The notes under the pieces: generated by a model
Databases searched by the model: none
Told to the model about the DNA's origin: nothing
What the model saw: only the letters and a program-made list of their open reading frames with translations
Assembly (NCBI RefSeq): GCF_000724085.1
Contig: NZ_CCDL010000003.1
Location: 310,001 to 374,000, forward strand
DNA length: 64,000 nt
Direction of reading: 5' to 3'
From: Oceanobacillus manasiensis
Lineage (GTDB): Bacteria; Bacillota; Bacilli; Bacillales; Amphibacillaceae
Made by a program: the position numbers and the translations under genes
In this document: positions 37,648-48,424 of the stretch, piece after piece
How the letters are laid out: every line of letters starts with the position of its first letter
Position numbering within the stretch: the first letter of the stretch is position 1

Positions 37648-38466
37648 ATGGATCGACATAGGGAAGAGAAAGAAAAACCTGACATTATTGACGAGGATTT
37701 GTATGAGGAATTTGATGATGAAGAGCTTTATGAGCTGGTTCAGGAAGAGCGTAGAAAAGCCTTAGATAGAGCAAAGGCGAAAGAGGACGACGAAAAACCA
37801 AAGCGACCTTTTCCAAAATGGATTTTTTGGGTAATTGCGTTCGCTATGGCCTTTAATGTGTTTGCATTAATCCCTCAAACGTTTTCCATCCCGGCTATTG
37901 ATTTCCTCATAACTTCTTCAAAGCTTTCAGCTAATGAGGACACACGACTCTATAAAGAGGCTGTAGTGGTAGTCGAAACAGAAGATAGTAAGGGAACTGG
38001 TTTTGCAATAAATTCGGATGGGACGATTTTGACAAACCACCATGTGATAGAAGGACAAGAACAAGTAACCGTTGCTTTTCCTGAAGAGGGTTTGTTTGAA
38101 GCAGAAGTGGTGGAAACAAATCCTTCCATTGATTTGGCTGTGTTGCAGGTAAATGGCCATGGTCTGCCTTCACTAGAACTTGCAGAGTCACCGCTTTACG
38201 AGGAGAATCTGCCAATTACCTTTATAGGAAATCCTTTACGTTTTAACGGTATAGCAAATGAAGGGACTATTGCTGGGCGTACAGAGCTAAAAGGCTGGAA
38301 CCAGGAAGTAGTGATGATAAAGGCACCTGTTTACCGCGGAAACAGCGGAAGCCCTGTTTTAAACGGAGAGGGAAAAGTGATTGGGGTAGTGTTTGCTACT
38401 TTAGAACATGAGACAGAAGGAAAGGTAGGGCTCTTTGTACCCATCACGTATTATGAGGAAGGTTAG
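37648..38466 (+). CDS. Membrane-anchored trypsin-like serine protease (S1C, no PDZ)
   Basis: 272 residues: acidic cytoplasmic N-terminus, one membrane helix (WIFWVIAFAMAFNVFALI, about 56-73), then a trypsin-fold domain outside the cell with His in LTNHHVIEG, Asp in PSIDLAVLQV and Ser in YRGNSGSPVL. HtrA-like, but it ends after the protease domain with no PDZ. GAGGTGG precedes the ATG. It lies 27 bases after bmrD and may be read from that operon. Confidence 0.88.
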   Translation: MDRHREEKEKPDIIDEDLYEEFDDEELYELVQEERRKALDRAKAKEDDEKPKRPFPKWIFWVIAFAMAFNVFALIPQTFSIPAIDFLITSSKLSANEDTRLYKEAVVVVETEDSKGTGFAINSDGTILTNHHVIEGQEQVTVAFPEEGLFEAEVVETNPSIDLAVLQVNGHGLPSLELAESPLYEENLPITFIGNPLRFNGIANEGTIAGRTELKGWNQEVVMIKAPVYRGNSGSPVLNGEGKVIGVVFATLEHETEGKVGLFVPITYYEEG

Positions 38467-38531
38467 CCTTTTGTTTCATCCTTGAGAATTGGGGGTATTT
38501 ATATTGTAAACGTCTTAAGGAGGCGAATTAC

Positions 38532-39248
38532 ATGTTATTTTTTACTTCCGAACTAAAAACCTATAATATCCATGCAGCAGATGGTGAAATGGGTAAAGTG
38601 AAGGATTTATATTTTGATGATGAAAAATGGGCTATTCGTTATGCGATTGTAGACACAAGAAAGTGGCTTCCAGGCCGACGTGTACTCTTGTCCCCATCTT
38701 CCTTTATTACGCTCAATGAAAATGATAAGCACCTTGAAATAGAGTGTGATAAGGAAAAGGTAAGAAATAGCCCTTCTATCTCTGAAGAAAGCTCAATATC
38801 AAAGGATGCTGAAGATAGTTTAATTGGGTATTACGGCTGGAGTAGATACTGGACTGGTAATATGCTTTGGGGAGCAACTGACCGCCCATTAGCACAGTTT
38901 CCTCCTGCTGAAGAATCACAACCAGAAGTGTATAACCAACAGCTAGAGGAACAGAGCCGTTATAACTTACGTAGTGAAGATGAAACAATAGATTTTAAAG
39001 TGCATGCAAATGACGGTAAAATTGGAGCAGTTGTAGATATGGTTTTTGATTCCGAATATTGGAAGCTTCGTTATCTCATCGTACAAGACAGTGAAACGTT
39101 TACGAAGGAACAATATTTTGTTTTCCATACAGATCAAATTGAATCTGTTGATTGGTTTGAGAAAGATATTTATATAAAAGGTACATTGACAGAAACAAAA
39201 AATGTTACAAAATATTCATCAAAAGAACAGATCCTTACAAGCTTATAA
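38532..39248 (+). CDS. PRC-barrel domain protein (two domains)
   Basis: 238 residues with two PRC-barrel-like units: residues about 5-75 (YNIHAADGEMGKVKDLYFDD) and about 150-225 (FKVHANDGKIGAVVDMVFDS), each followed by W..RY.IVD/Q and a barrel strand. No signal or membrane segment. PRC-barrel proteins range from RNA processing to photosynthesis; those of Bacillaceae are uncharacterised, some stress-induced. AAGGAGGCG precedes the ATG. Confidence 0.85.
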   Translation: MLFFTSELKTYNIHAADGEMGKVKDLYFDDEKWAIRYAIVDTRKWLPGRRVLLSPSSFITLNENDKHLEIECDKEKVRNSPSISEESSISKDAEDSLIGYYGWSRYWTGNMLWGATDRPLAQFPPAEESQPEVYNQQLEEQSRYNLRSEDETIDFKVHANDGKIGAVVDMVFDSEYWKLRYLIVQDSETFTKEQYFVFHTDQIESVDWFEKDIYIKGTLTETKNVTKYSSKEQILTSL

Positions 39249-39261
39249 AAAATAATAAACT

Positions 39262-39299
39262 AGAAAAGCCTTTTGCAGATGATGCAAAAGGTTTTTTTG
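39262..39299 (+). terminator. Terminator after the PRC-barrel gene
   Basis: AGCCTTTTGCA / TGCAAAAGGTT with T7. Confidence 0.88.
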
Positions 39300-39473
39300 G
39301 GTGTAGAACAACTAGGTATTTAGGCATGGTAATTATTGCGGGTATGGTGAGGGTGGTAATTGTATTTTAAACAAATTGTAATTGTTTTGAGATAGCAACA
39401 GTCTGTACGGTGCGGTAAGATTAACCAGACTGAAATTAAAATTCAATTATTAAATAAGCTGGTGATGATACAA

Positions 39474-39581
39474 ATGACTATTTTCCAAAAACAATTTAAT
39501 GTTATATTTATAAATAAGATTACACCCAAAAAGAAACATAATAAATCGAATTTTATAATGCCTGGGGGTGTTCTAGGTTGA
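39474..39581 (+). CDS. Possible 35-codon upstream ORF overlapping the sigI start
   Basis: ATG at 39474 with GGTGAT seven bases upstream; the frame ends with TGA at 39579-39581, overlapping the sigI ATG as TGATGA. This is the classic layout for coupled translation, but the peptide (MTIFQKQFNVIFINK...) has no recognised family and the sigI promoter candidates lie within it. Treat as tentative. Confidence 0.25.
   Translation: MTIFQKQFNVIFINKITPKKKHNKSNFIMPGGVLG
39522..39550 (+). promoter_or_regulatory. Candidate sigma-I-type autoregulatory promoter
   Basis: ACACCC (39522-39527) and CGAA (39547-39550) resemble -35 and -10 elements described for SigI promoters, 28 bases before sigI. Spacing (19) is loose, so low confidence. 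Confidence 0.25.
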
Positions 39582-40309
39582 TGACTAGGCAATCATTAAA
39601 AGACATACCTCTTGAAGAATTGATATCCTCTGTTCAAAGAGGGGATACATATACACAAAACTATCTTTTAAAGATATATCAACCATTTATTGCTAAGTGT
39701 GTTTCTGAAGTCTGCAAACGTTATATTGATCCTAAAAGGGATGATGAGTTTAGCATCGGTCTCTCTGCTTTTAATGAAGCGATGATGTCTTATTCTTCTA
39801 ATAAAGGCAGCTCATTCTTATCTTTTGCCAAACTGGTAGTGAAGCGGAAGGTTATTGACTATATACGATATATTCAAAAACGCCCACTTCCCATTTCTCT
39901 TGACGAAACATTTGATGCAGAGCAAATGGACAATCCTTTGGAAATCGCGGCAGTGAAAGAAAGATATCAGGAAGAACAGGATGCTTGGCATCGAAAAGAA
40001 GAGATCGCGGATTATAAAGAAAAGCTTAAAGCATATAAGCTTACACTGGATGAGTTAACGGAAGCTTCCCCAAAGCATAGAGACGCAAGGGATTCGGCAG
40101 TGAAGACTGCCAAGACCTTGTATGAAGACCCTGAACTTCGCTCGTTTGTATTTAGTAAGAAGAAGCTTCCCATTAAACAACTGGTTAGAAAGGTAGATGT
40201 TAGCAAAAAAACGTTAGAGAGAAACCGCAAATTCATACTTGCAGTATTTATTGTACTAGCAGAAGATTACTTATATTTGAAGGATTATCTTAAGGGGGTG
40301 GGTCAGTGA
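39578..40309 (+). CDS. sigI: RNA polymerase sigma factor SigI
   Basis: 243 residues (TTG 39578; ATG 39581 equally possible). Sigma-70 region 2 with DDEFSIGLSAFNEAMMSY and SFLSFAKLVVKRKVIDYIR, then a C-terminal helical part ending KKTLERNRKFILAVFIVLAEDYLYLKDYLKG, as in SigI, the heat- and envelope-related sigma factor of Bacillus. It overlaps the next gene, its anti-sigma factor, by four bases, the standard sigI-rsgI pair. Confidence 0.94.
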   Translation: MMTRQSLKDIPLEELISSVQRGDTYTQNYLLKIYQPFIAKCVSEVCKRYIDPKRDDEFSIGLSAFNEAMMSYSSNKGSSFLSFAKLVVKRKVIDYIRYIQKRPLPISLDETFDAEQMDNPLEIAAVKERYQEEQDAWHRKEEIADYKEKLKAYKLTLDELTEASPKHRDARDSAVKTAKTLYEDPELRSFVFSKKKLPIKQLVRKVDVSKKTLERNRKFILAVFIVLAEDYLYLKDYLKGVGQ

Positions 40310-41073
40310 GGAAAGGTATCGTCATGGAACACCGGCGTACATACACCATTATAATGGAGAAAGATGGGACCTTTCATAAGGCAAAGCCAGTAGTACATGG
40401 AGAAATTGGTGAGGAGATACCTTTTGAGCTTTATCATGTAAAAAAAAGAAGCTTTATTCTCTTCTTGGAAAAGATGGGTAAAATTCCTGGTAGAATGTTT
40501 TTGTTGGCTTGTGCACTACTTTTATTTGTCTTGCCCATTTATTTCGTGTTGGCAAATAATAAAACCTTTGCATATTTGAGTCTTGACATAAATCCAAGCT
40601 TTGAATTAGAGATCGATGGTGGATTGCATGTTAAGTCTATTCATTATTTAAATGAGGAAGCAAAACAGGTTGGCTTGAAGTTAAAGGAATATAGGGGTAG
40701 AAAAATAGAAGCAGTAATAGAAGAAATTATGAAACAAAGTGAGAGCTCAAACATGGTTGGTGACAATAAAAACATGCTCATAGGTGTTAGCTATCCAAAT
40801 CATCACGATCAGGAGAACAGGATTTTCCATAATTTGAATAAAGTTTTGCAACAAAGTGATCCTGGTTGGAATGTAACAACCTTCCAAGTACCGGATAGTG
40901 TACGAAGATCTGCCATAGAGAGTGGCAAACCGATAAATGAAAAAGTGGCAGAAGTAATTAGCCAGACAGAACCGTCTAAGAGCTCTTTAACTGCTTTGAA
41001 TTTAAATGACGAAGAGAAAGCTATAATTCATTCCTTTTATTCCGAAAAAAGCCGTCATTTCGATGAAGAGTAA
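40306..41073 (+). CDS. rsgI: Anti-sigma-I factor RsgI
   Basis: 255 residues: cytoplasmic RsgI N-terminal domain (about 10-50, YTIIMEKDGTFHKAKP), one membrane helix (about 64-83), then an external domain beginning YLSLDINPSFELEID. The Asn96-Pro97 bond is the place where relatives self-cleave before regulated intramembrane proteolysis. It is shorter than B. subtilis RsgI (about 380 residues) and ends after a compact domain, with no carbohydrate-binding module. Start GTG 40306, or ATG 40324, which has GAGGAAAGG well placed. Confidence 0.92.
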   Translation: MRKGIVMEHRRTYTIIMEKDGTFHKAKPVVHGEIGEEIPFELYHVKKRSFILFLEKMGKIPGRMFLLACALLLFVLPIYFVLANNKTFAYLSLDINPSFELEIDGGLHVKSIHYLNEEAKQVGLKLKEYRGRKIEAVIEEIMKQSESSNMVGDNKNMLIGVSYPNHHDQENRIFHNLNKVLQQSDPGWNVTTFQVPDSVRRSAIESGKPINEKVAEVISQTEPSKSSLTALNLNDEEKAIIHSFYSEKSRHFDEE

Positions 41074-41128
41074 AGAGAGAGTTAATAATCTAATCATTAA
41101 AAAATTATAAATGCCTATAACTATAAAG

Positions 41129-41166
41129 AAGGCTGCGATTCTAAAAATTGGAATCGCAGCCTTTTG
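41129..41166. terminator. Bidirectional terminator
   Basis: Perfect stem AAGGCTGCGATTC / GAATCGCAGCCTT between convergent rsgI and the small gene at 41167. Confidence 0.92.
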
Positions 41167-41403
41167 TTACATTTCCACCATAGGAACTGGTTCAAATTTC
41201 ATTGCATGGTCCAGGTAATACAGTAAACTGTCATGGGATGACATGATTTTGCTTTGGTCAAGTGAGTAATGATAAGCGTGTAAAAACACTTGGATTTTTT
41301 TTGAAAGCAAATCATCCTTGGTGCGTACCATTAAAACAAGCAAATCATCCCATTGGCCCCACAGTGTATAATACAATGCTTTATCGTAATCAGGAATCTC
41401 CAT
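41167..41403 (-). CDS. Conserved small protein, YhdB-like
   Basis: 78 residues, YDKALYYTLWGQWDDLLVLMVRTKDDLLSKKIQVFLHAYHYS at its core, no signal or membrane helix. It resembles, from memory, the uncharacterised YhdB of B. subtilis. AAGGAGGGG lies upstream of the ATG, so it is a real gene. Function unknown. Confidence 0.7.
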   Translation of the reverse strand: MEIPDYDKALYYTLWGQWDDLLVLMVRTKDDLLSKKIQVFLHAYHYSLDQSKIMSSHDSLLYYLDHAMKFEPVPMVEM

Positions 41404-41544
41404 TCATACCCCTCCTTAAGTGTAAGGGTTATATTTATTGTCCCCGCATTTTATATATATTGTCTGAAACAAAAATGGTGTCGTTGCCATATAAAGGTTC
41501 TCTTAGCACATTACGATTTTGCTTAAAGAGCTAGTTCTTTTCAG

Positions 41545-41574
41545 AGTATAATTCGAGGAAGCTGTTACATACTA
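41545..41574 (+). promoter_or_regulatory. Sigma-G-type promoter of the YhcN-like gene
   Basis: AGTATA (41545-41550), 17-base spacer, CATACTA (41568-41574), 30 bases before the ATG. Confidence 0.7.
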
Positions 41575-41603
41575 AAACCAAATGATAAGGAGGTAAAAAA
41601 ACT

Positions 41604-42275
41604 ATGAAATGGAAACTATTTAGTGCAGTTACAGTACTTACCTTAGCTCTTGTTGGTTGTACAAATTCAGATGGGAACCAAGATGATGCAACTGGTGATA
41701 ACAATGTAGAACAAACAAGATACAATAATACTGGTGATGGAATGAGTGGGGATCGCAGTTACGAGATGGGAAGAGACTCAGAACGTGACCAAAATCGAAA
41801 TGACGGTAATGGCCAGCAAGAATATGAGGTATCAGAGGAAGCAGCGAAGAAAATAAAAAGTGAACTAGATGAAATTGACAATGTCTATGTTTTAACGACA
41901 GAAAATAATGCTTATGTTGCTGCTGAGGTCAACAACCAAAATGGAAGTAAAGGTACCAATAATGGAAACAGTGGTAATAATGGTGCAGACGAAAGCGATA
42001 ATTCCGGTATACAGAATACGGATACTTACGACAATGATAGAGAAAATGCAGGGAATAACAACGATGGAGAAGTATCAGATGAGTTAAAAGAAAGAATCTC
42101 CAAAATCGTAAAATCTGTTGATAAAGACATTGATAATGTATACGTATCAACTAATCCTGATTTCCGAGATCTAACCAATAACTATGTGGATGATATGAAT
42201 AATGGTGAACCAATTGAAGGATTCTTTGATCAGTTTGGCAATATGGTTGAGCGACTTTTCCCGCAAAATAACTAA
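41604..42275 (+). CDS. Spore lipoprotein of the YhcN/YlaJ family
   Basis: 223 residues: signal peptide with lipobox ALVGC (Cys19), an Asn/Asp/Gly-rich low-complexity stretch, and two YhcN-type segments (KIKSELDEIDNVYVLTTENNAYVAAE; RISKIVKSVDKDIDNVYVSTNPDF) separated by a second Asn-rich linker. Family members sit in the spore inner membrane. AAGGAGG precedes the ATG, and the sigma-G promoter agrees with forespore expression. Confidence 0.9.
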   Translation: MKWKLFSAVTVLTLALVGCTNSDGNQDDATGDNNVEQTRYNNTGDGMSGDRSYEMGRDSERDQNRNDGNGQQEYEVSEEAAKKIKSELDEIDNVYVLTTENNAYVAAEVNNQNGSKGTNNGNSGNNGADESDNSGIQNTDTYDNDRENAGNNNDGEVSDELKERISKIVKSVDKDIDNVYVSTNPDFRDLTNNYVDDMNNGEPIEGFFDQFGNMVERLFPQNN

Positions 42276-42314
42276 AAATGAAAAGAAGCAGCATGTGCTG
42301 CTTTTTTTCATTTT
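42275..42314 (+). terminator. Terminator after the YhcN-like gene
   Basis: Long, nearly perfect palindrome AAAATGAAAAGAAGCAGCA tg TGCTGCTTTTTTTCATTTT. Confidence 0.92.
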
Positions 42315-42475
42315 GTGAATATTTATTTTGTGAAGATTTATATGATTTAAACAATTTATTTTCCAGAAAAGATACTTTTTAAAAACAGTAACATATGGTA
42401 GTGTTATACATATAATTCTTACTATACCAAGTGTAATACTATGGATTAATGATTTTTCAAAGGAGTGTAGGGATT

Positions 42476-43117
42476 ATGGGGAGGGAATTTCTTGATATTT
42501 TTACTGATTGGGCGGATACCTATGATGACAGTGTAGCAGGGGATGATCCTCAGTATGCTGCAGTGTTTGCCAATTATAATGATATATTGACGGAGGTTGT
42601 TCGACATGCCTCTGGAACGGTGGTGGAATTTGGTGTTGGAACAGGAAACCTTGCTGCTAAATTACTTGAAAAAGGGCTTAAAGTAGTAGGAGTAGAGCCT
42701 TCAAATGAAATGCGCAGTATTGCTGCAACAAAATTACCCGAGCTCACCTTACTTGAAGGAGATTTTTTGGATTATCCCAATCTTCCTCACGATGTGGAGT
42801 CCATTGTGAGTACGTATGCTTTCCATCATTTAACAGATGAAGAGAAAGATTTTGCGATTAACCAGTTCGCCACTTTACTGCCGGTGGAAGGCAAGATTAT
42901 ATTTGGTGATACAATCTTCCAATCGGAGGCACATAAGCAAAAAGCAATCGATAATGCTAGAAAAAAGGGGTTCAATGATTTAGCCGAGGACCTTGAGAGA
43001 GAATACTATACAACAATTCCTGTAATTCAAACTATTTTTAATACTCACGAATTTAATGTCGCATTTAAACAATTGAATGATTATGTTTGGCTTATAAAGG
43101 CTGAGCGAATGAAGTAA
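42476..43117 (+). CDS. yrrT: SAM-dependent methyltransferase YrrT
   Basis: 213 residues. Class I methyltransferase: SAM motif [28 protein letters not shown], post-I acidic residue in VEPS, motif [14 protein letters not shown]. YrrT heads the methionine-to-cysteine operon in Bacillus. The ATG at 42476 follows AAAGGAG; an earlier ATG (42449) precedes that site and is rejected. First gene of yrrT-luxS-mccA-mccB. Confidence 0.93.
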   Translation: MGREFLDIFTDWADTYDDSVAGDDPQYAAVFANYNDILTEVVRHASGTVVEFGVGTGNLAAKLLEKGLKVVGVEPSNEMRSIAATKLPELTLLEGDFLDYPNLPHDVESIVSTYAFHHLTDEEKDFAINQFATLLPVEGKIIFGDTIFQSEAHKQKAIDNARKKGFNDLAEDLEREYYTTIPVIQTIFNTHEFNVAFKQLNDYVWLIKAERMK

Positions 43118-43133
43118 TGAAGGAGAGATAATT

Positions 43134-43595
43134 ATGGCAGAGAAAATGAATGTGGAAAGCTTTAATCTGGATCACACCAAAGTAAAAGCTCCATATGTAC
43201 GTTTAGTAGGTGTGACAGAAGGTGCAGTTGGAGATAAGGTATATAAATATGATATTCGGTTTAAACAGCCGAATAAAGAACATATGGAAATGGCTGGTCT
43301 TCATTCAATCGAGCATTTGATGGCAGAAAACATTCGTAACCATATGGACAGTGTTTTGGACATTGGTCCGATGGGATGTCAAACCGGCTTCTATTTATCC
43401 GTGATAAATCATGATAATTATGAAGAGATTTTAGATACACTGGAAAAAACTTTACGTGACGTATTAGATGCTGATGAAGTGCCGGCATGTAACGAGGTGC
43501 AATGTGGCTGGGCTGCAAATCACAGCCTAGAAGGCGCAAAAGAAATTGCCCGGGAAATGCTCACACATCGAAATGAATGGCATGAAGTATTTTAA
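43134..43595 (+). CDS. luxS: S-ribosylhomocysteine lyase LuxS
   Basis: 153 residues. Metal ligands in [14 protein letters not shown] (two His) and the catalytic/metal Cys in [12 protein letters not shown]. Converts S-ribosylhomocysteine to homocysteine and the autoinducer-2 precursor DPD. Here it sits where B. subtilis has mtnN in the yrrT operon. A nucleosidase to make its substrate must be encoded elsewhere. Confidence 0.97.
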   Translation: MAEKMNVESFNLDHTKVKAPYVRLVGVTEGAVGDKVYKYDIRFKQPNKEHMEMAGLHSIEHLMAENIRNHMDSVLDIGPMGCQTGFYLSVINHDNYEEILDTLEKTLRDVLDADEVPACNEVQCGWAANHSLEGAKEIAREMLTHRNEWHEVF

Positions 43596-43636
43596 GGTAT
43601 GGCAAAGCCCAACCACAAAAAGGAAGGCGAAGATAC

Positions 43637-45702
<2,066 letters not shown>

Positions 45703-45718
45703 TACTTCTAAATGATGT

Positions 45719-45776
45719 ATACCGAGATATATTCGAATTATTAGTTAAACAATTCGAATGTATTTCGGTATTTTTG
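45719..45776 (+). terminator. Strong terminator of the yrrT-mccB operon
   Basis: Stem of about 20 bp: ATACCGAGATATATTCGAAT (45719 on) / ATTCGAATGTATTTCGGTAT (ending 45771), then TTTTTG. Confidence 0.9.
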
Positions 45777-45898
45777 AATTAGTAATCTTCCAACATTAAT
45801 AAAAGGTAATTGTTCTATGTCATAATCGGTGTAATGGAAGTTTTCTGATTAAATATGCTAAAATAAGAATCATTACAATTCATAGGAGGAATTATGCG

Positions 45899-47266
45899 AT
45901 GAGCGAACAGGTATTGCAATATTTAAAGGATAACCAGCAACGACTGCTAGATGAATTGTTTGAATTTTTAGCCATTCCAAGTGTTAGCACGGATAGTGCA
46001 CACAAAGAGGACATTCACAAAGCTGCAGACTTTATTACTACATATTTACAAGATATAGGCTTTGAAAATATAGAAAAGCAAGAGACAGGTGGACACCCTC
46101 TCGTATATGCAGAATATAACGGGGCAGGATCTGAAGCGCCAACCGTCCTATTTTATGGTCATTATGATGTACAGCCTGCTGATCCACTTGAATTATGGGA
46201 TAGTGATCCATTCAAACCGGAAATAAGGGACGAGCGTATTTATGCCAGGGGATCCAGTGATGATAAAGGTCAAGTATTCATGCACCTGGCTGTGTTTGAA
46301 GCCTATATGAGAACAGAGGGAAAATTGCCGCTTAACGTAAAAGTATGTATTGAAGGTGAAGAAGAGATCGGTAGTGAAAACTTGTATGAGATACTTCATG
46401 ATAAGAAGGAACAGTTTCAAGCAGACTTTGCCGTGATTTCTGACTCTGGAATGGTTGAAAAGAACCAGCCGACAATACTTTATGGATTAAAAGGCTTCAC
46501 GGGCATTGAAATTACAGTGAATGGACCAGATCATGATTTACATTCAGGCATGTATGGTGGTGCTGTTCGCAACCCACTGATGGCACTAAGTCACATTCTT
46601 TCCTCCATGAAAAATGAAGCAGAAGTTGTCACAGTGGATGGTTTCTATGATGGGGTCGAGCCGCTATCAGATGAAGAAAGAAGCTTAATTGAGCAGGTAA
46701 AGGGAGAGGATTATGTACAAGCCACTGGTGTCCCGGAGACTGTTTCAGAAACAGGTTACAATGCCAAGGAGCATACAATGGCTCGTCCCACTTTTGAAGT
46801 GAATGGTATGTATGGAGGCTATCAAGGTGAAGGGACGAAAACAATTATTCCTTCCTCTGCCACTGCAAAAATAACGTGTAGACTTGTACCTGGGCAAGAT
46901 CCAGAGAGGGTACAGCAATTACTTGAGGAACACGTCAAAAAAGTTGCCCCGGCAGGAGTAACAGTTGAGGTGAAAAAAGAAAAACTGTCTGCAAAAGCAT
47001 ATAAAGTGGATCCTGATCATGCTTTAATTAAAAAAGCTGCTATTAGTTACACAAAAGCATTTGGCAAAGAGACCGTTTATGTTAGGATGGGCGGTTCAAT
47101 TCCAGTGGTAGAATGGATGGAAGCAATTTATAAAATGCCAATTGTGTTGCTAGGGTTTGGGACCCCAGATGACAGACTTCATTCACCTAACGAAAGCTTT
47201 CCACTAGATAGTTTCCAAAGAGGAATGGAAACGCTAGCCTACTATTGGGAAGAAGTCAACAAGTAA
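45899..47266 (+). CDS. M20-family dipeptidase
   Basis: 455 residues. Metal ligands in FYGHYDVQPADP (His and Asp), bridging Asp in RGSSDDKGQ, catalytic EE in EGEEEIGS, and DSGMVEKNQP; a dimerisation/lid domain interrupts. C-terminal His in DDRLHSPNE. Cytosolic zinc dipeptidase of the ArgE/DapE/CPG2 superfamily. Exact substrate unknown. AGGAGG precedes the ATG. 22 bases before the SDR gene, probably one transcript. Confidence 0.92.
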   Translation: MSEQVLQYLKDNQQRLLDELFEFLAIPSVSTDSAHKEDIHKAADFITTYLQDIGFENIEKQETGGHPLVYAEYNGAGSEAPTVLFYGHYDVQPADPLELWDSDPFKPEIRDERIYARGSSDDKGQVFMHLAVFEAYMRTEGKLPLNVKVCIEGEEEIGSENLYEILHDKKEQFQADFAVISDSGMVEKNQPTILYGLKGFTGIEITVNGPDHDLHSGMYGGAVRNPLMALSHILSSMKNEAEVVTVDGFYDGVEPLSDEERSLIEQVKGEDYVQATGVPETVSETGYNAKEHTMARPTFEVNGMYGGYQGEGTKTIIPSSATAKITCRLVPGQDPERVQQLLEEHVKKVAPAGVTVEVKKEKLSAKAYKVDPDHALIKKAAISYTKAFGKETVYVRMGGSIPVVEWMEAIYKMPIVLLGFGTPDDRLHSPNESFPLDSFQRGMETLAYYWEEVNK

Positions 47267-47287
47267 TCAAATAGAGGGGGCGATGTA

Positions 47288-48046
47288 ATGAAGTACGCTA
47301 TCATAACTGGCGCATCGAAAGGGTTAGGGTATTCCGTAGCAAAACTTTTACTTGAGAAGGGCATACATGTAATTGGAATATCCAGAACAGAACCTGACGG
47401 GCTTAAAAAGATTGCTGAGACAAGTAATGTGACTTTTCAACAATTTCAATGCGACTTAGGAGATGTGGAGGAAATTGAAACAACCTTCGGTAAAATAAAG
47501 AGCCAATGGGGTGAAGGAGTTAGCGATCTTTATCTTGTTAACAATGCTGCTGTTGTTGAACCTGTCGATCAGGCAATGAACATGAAAAGCAGTGACTTGG
47601 CTTACCATGTGAAGGTCAACACCATCGCACCGATGGTTATGACCAATTTATTCTTGCGGGAAGCAGTATCTAAAGGTATACGTTTTATTGGTTCCACGGT
47701 GACCTCAGGGGCTGCTGAGCGACCTGTGTCTGGCTGGAGTGCATACTGCAGTACAAAAGCGAGTATCAATATGTATACAGAAACTGTGGCAATTGAGCAG
47801 GATGAGAAAGGTACAGGCAATAAAGTATTCGCCTTCAGCCCTGGTATCATGGATACAGGGATGCAAGAGAAAATCCGCTCAGCTTCTCCAGATGAATTTA
47901 GTGCTGTTGAGACGTTTAAGTCTTATAAAGAGAATAAAGCGTTAAAGGATACAGACACTGTAGGTGGGGTCCTAGTAGACATCCTGACAGATGAAGCTAA
48001 TTTAGAAAATGGGAAGATTTATCACGTGAAGGATTATTTATCCTAA
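47288..48046 (+). CDS. yueD: SDR oxidoreductase, benzil reductase/sepiapterin reductase-like
   Basis: 252 residues. NAD(P) motif TGASKGLGYSVAKLL, LVNNAAVVEPV, catalytic Ser region IGSTVTSGA and Tyr/Lys in YCSTKAS. Overall closest, from memory, to Bacillus (S)-benzoin-forming benzil reductase YueD; the physiological substrate is unknown. GGGGGCG precedes the ATG. Confidence 0.85.
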   Translation: MKYAIITGASKGLGYSVAKLLLEKGIHVIGISRTEPDGLKKIAETSNVTFQQFQCDLGDVEEIETTFGKIKSQWGEGVSDLYLVNNAAVVEPVDQAMNMKSSDLAYHVKVNTIAPMVMTNLFLREAVSKGIRFIGSTVTSGAAERPVSGWSAYCSTKASINMYTETVAIEQDEKGTGNKVFAFSPGIMDTGMQEKIRSASPDEFSAVETFKSYKENKALKDTDTVGGVLVDILTDEANLENGKIYHVKDYLS

Positions 48047-48102
48047 TAACCAGCCGTAGACCCGAGTTTCAGAATTCGGTGTGATTCAACATTGTATATA
48101 TC

Positions 48103-48172
48103 CGATTCGTTCAACTAACAATCAGTAGGGGAAGAGCGAAAACCCCACTGATTGAAGTTTCACTTTATAAAA
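48103..48172 (+). repeat. Dispersed palindromic intergenic repeat, copy R3
   Basis: CGATTCGTTCAACTAACA, then stem ATCAGTaGGGG (48121-48131) / CCCCACTGAT (48143-48152), then TGAAGTTTCACTTTATAAA. Best-formed copy of the family. Confidence 0.7.
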
Positions 48173-48254
48173 TATGCCCATTCTTTGTTAATTCCCTCCC
48201 AAAAAGTATTTAGCAGCATAAAGTATATTAATCGGCGAAAGAGGAGGGAAAGAA

Positions 48255-48383
48255 ATGAGCAAAGGTGAAGGCTACGGCAGCGGTTTTGCGCTGTTAGTTG
48301 TATTGTTTATTTTGTTAATCATTATCGGAACTGCTTATACTGGTGGTGGCTATGGCGGCGGCTACGGCGGCGGCTTTTACTAA
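48255..48383 (+). CDS. YjcZ-family small spore protein
   Basis: 42 residues, unlisted because of its size: [18 protein letters not shown]... one hydrophobic helix, then Gly-Tyr repeats ([13 protein letters not shown]). This is the YjcZ/SscA pattern of small hydrophobic, Gly-rich sporulation proteins, some needed for coat assembly. GGAGGG lies upstream. CATAAAGTA (about 48218), a sigma-K-like -10, is suggestive, but no -35 is clear. Confidence 0.85.
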   Translation: MSKGEGYGSGFALLVVLFILLIIIGTAYTGGGYGGGYGGGFY

Positions 48384-48390
48384 TAAGTAA

Positions 48391-48424
48391 GAAAATGCAG
48401 AGGAGAATCTCCTCTGCATTTTAT
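48391..48424. terminator. Bidirectional terminator
   Basis: Perfect 14-bp arms AAAATGCAGAGGAG / CTCCTCTGCATTTT between convergent yjcZ-like gene and ABC permease. Confidence 0.93.

Noticed and set aside
45870-45892. Fur-box-like sequence before the M20 dipeptidase gene
   Set aside because: Only about 10 of 14 positions fit the 7-1-7 consensus and the gene has no iron connection.
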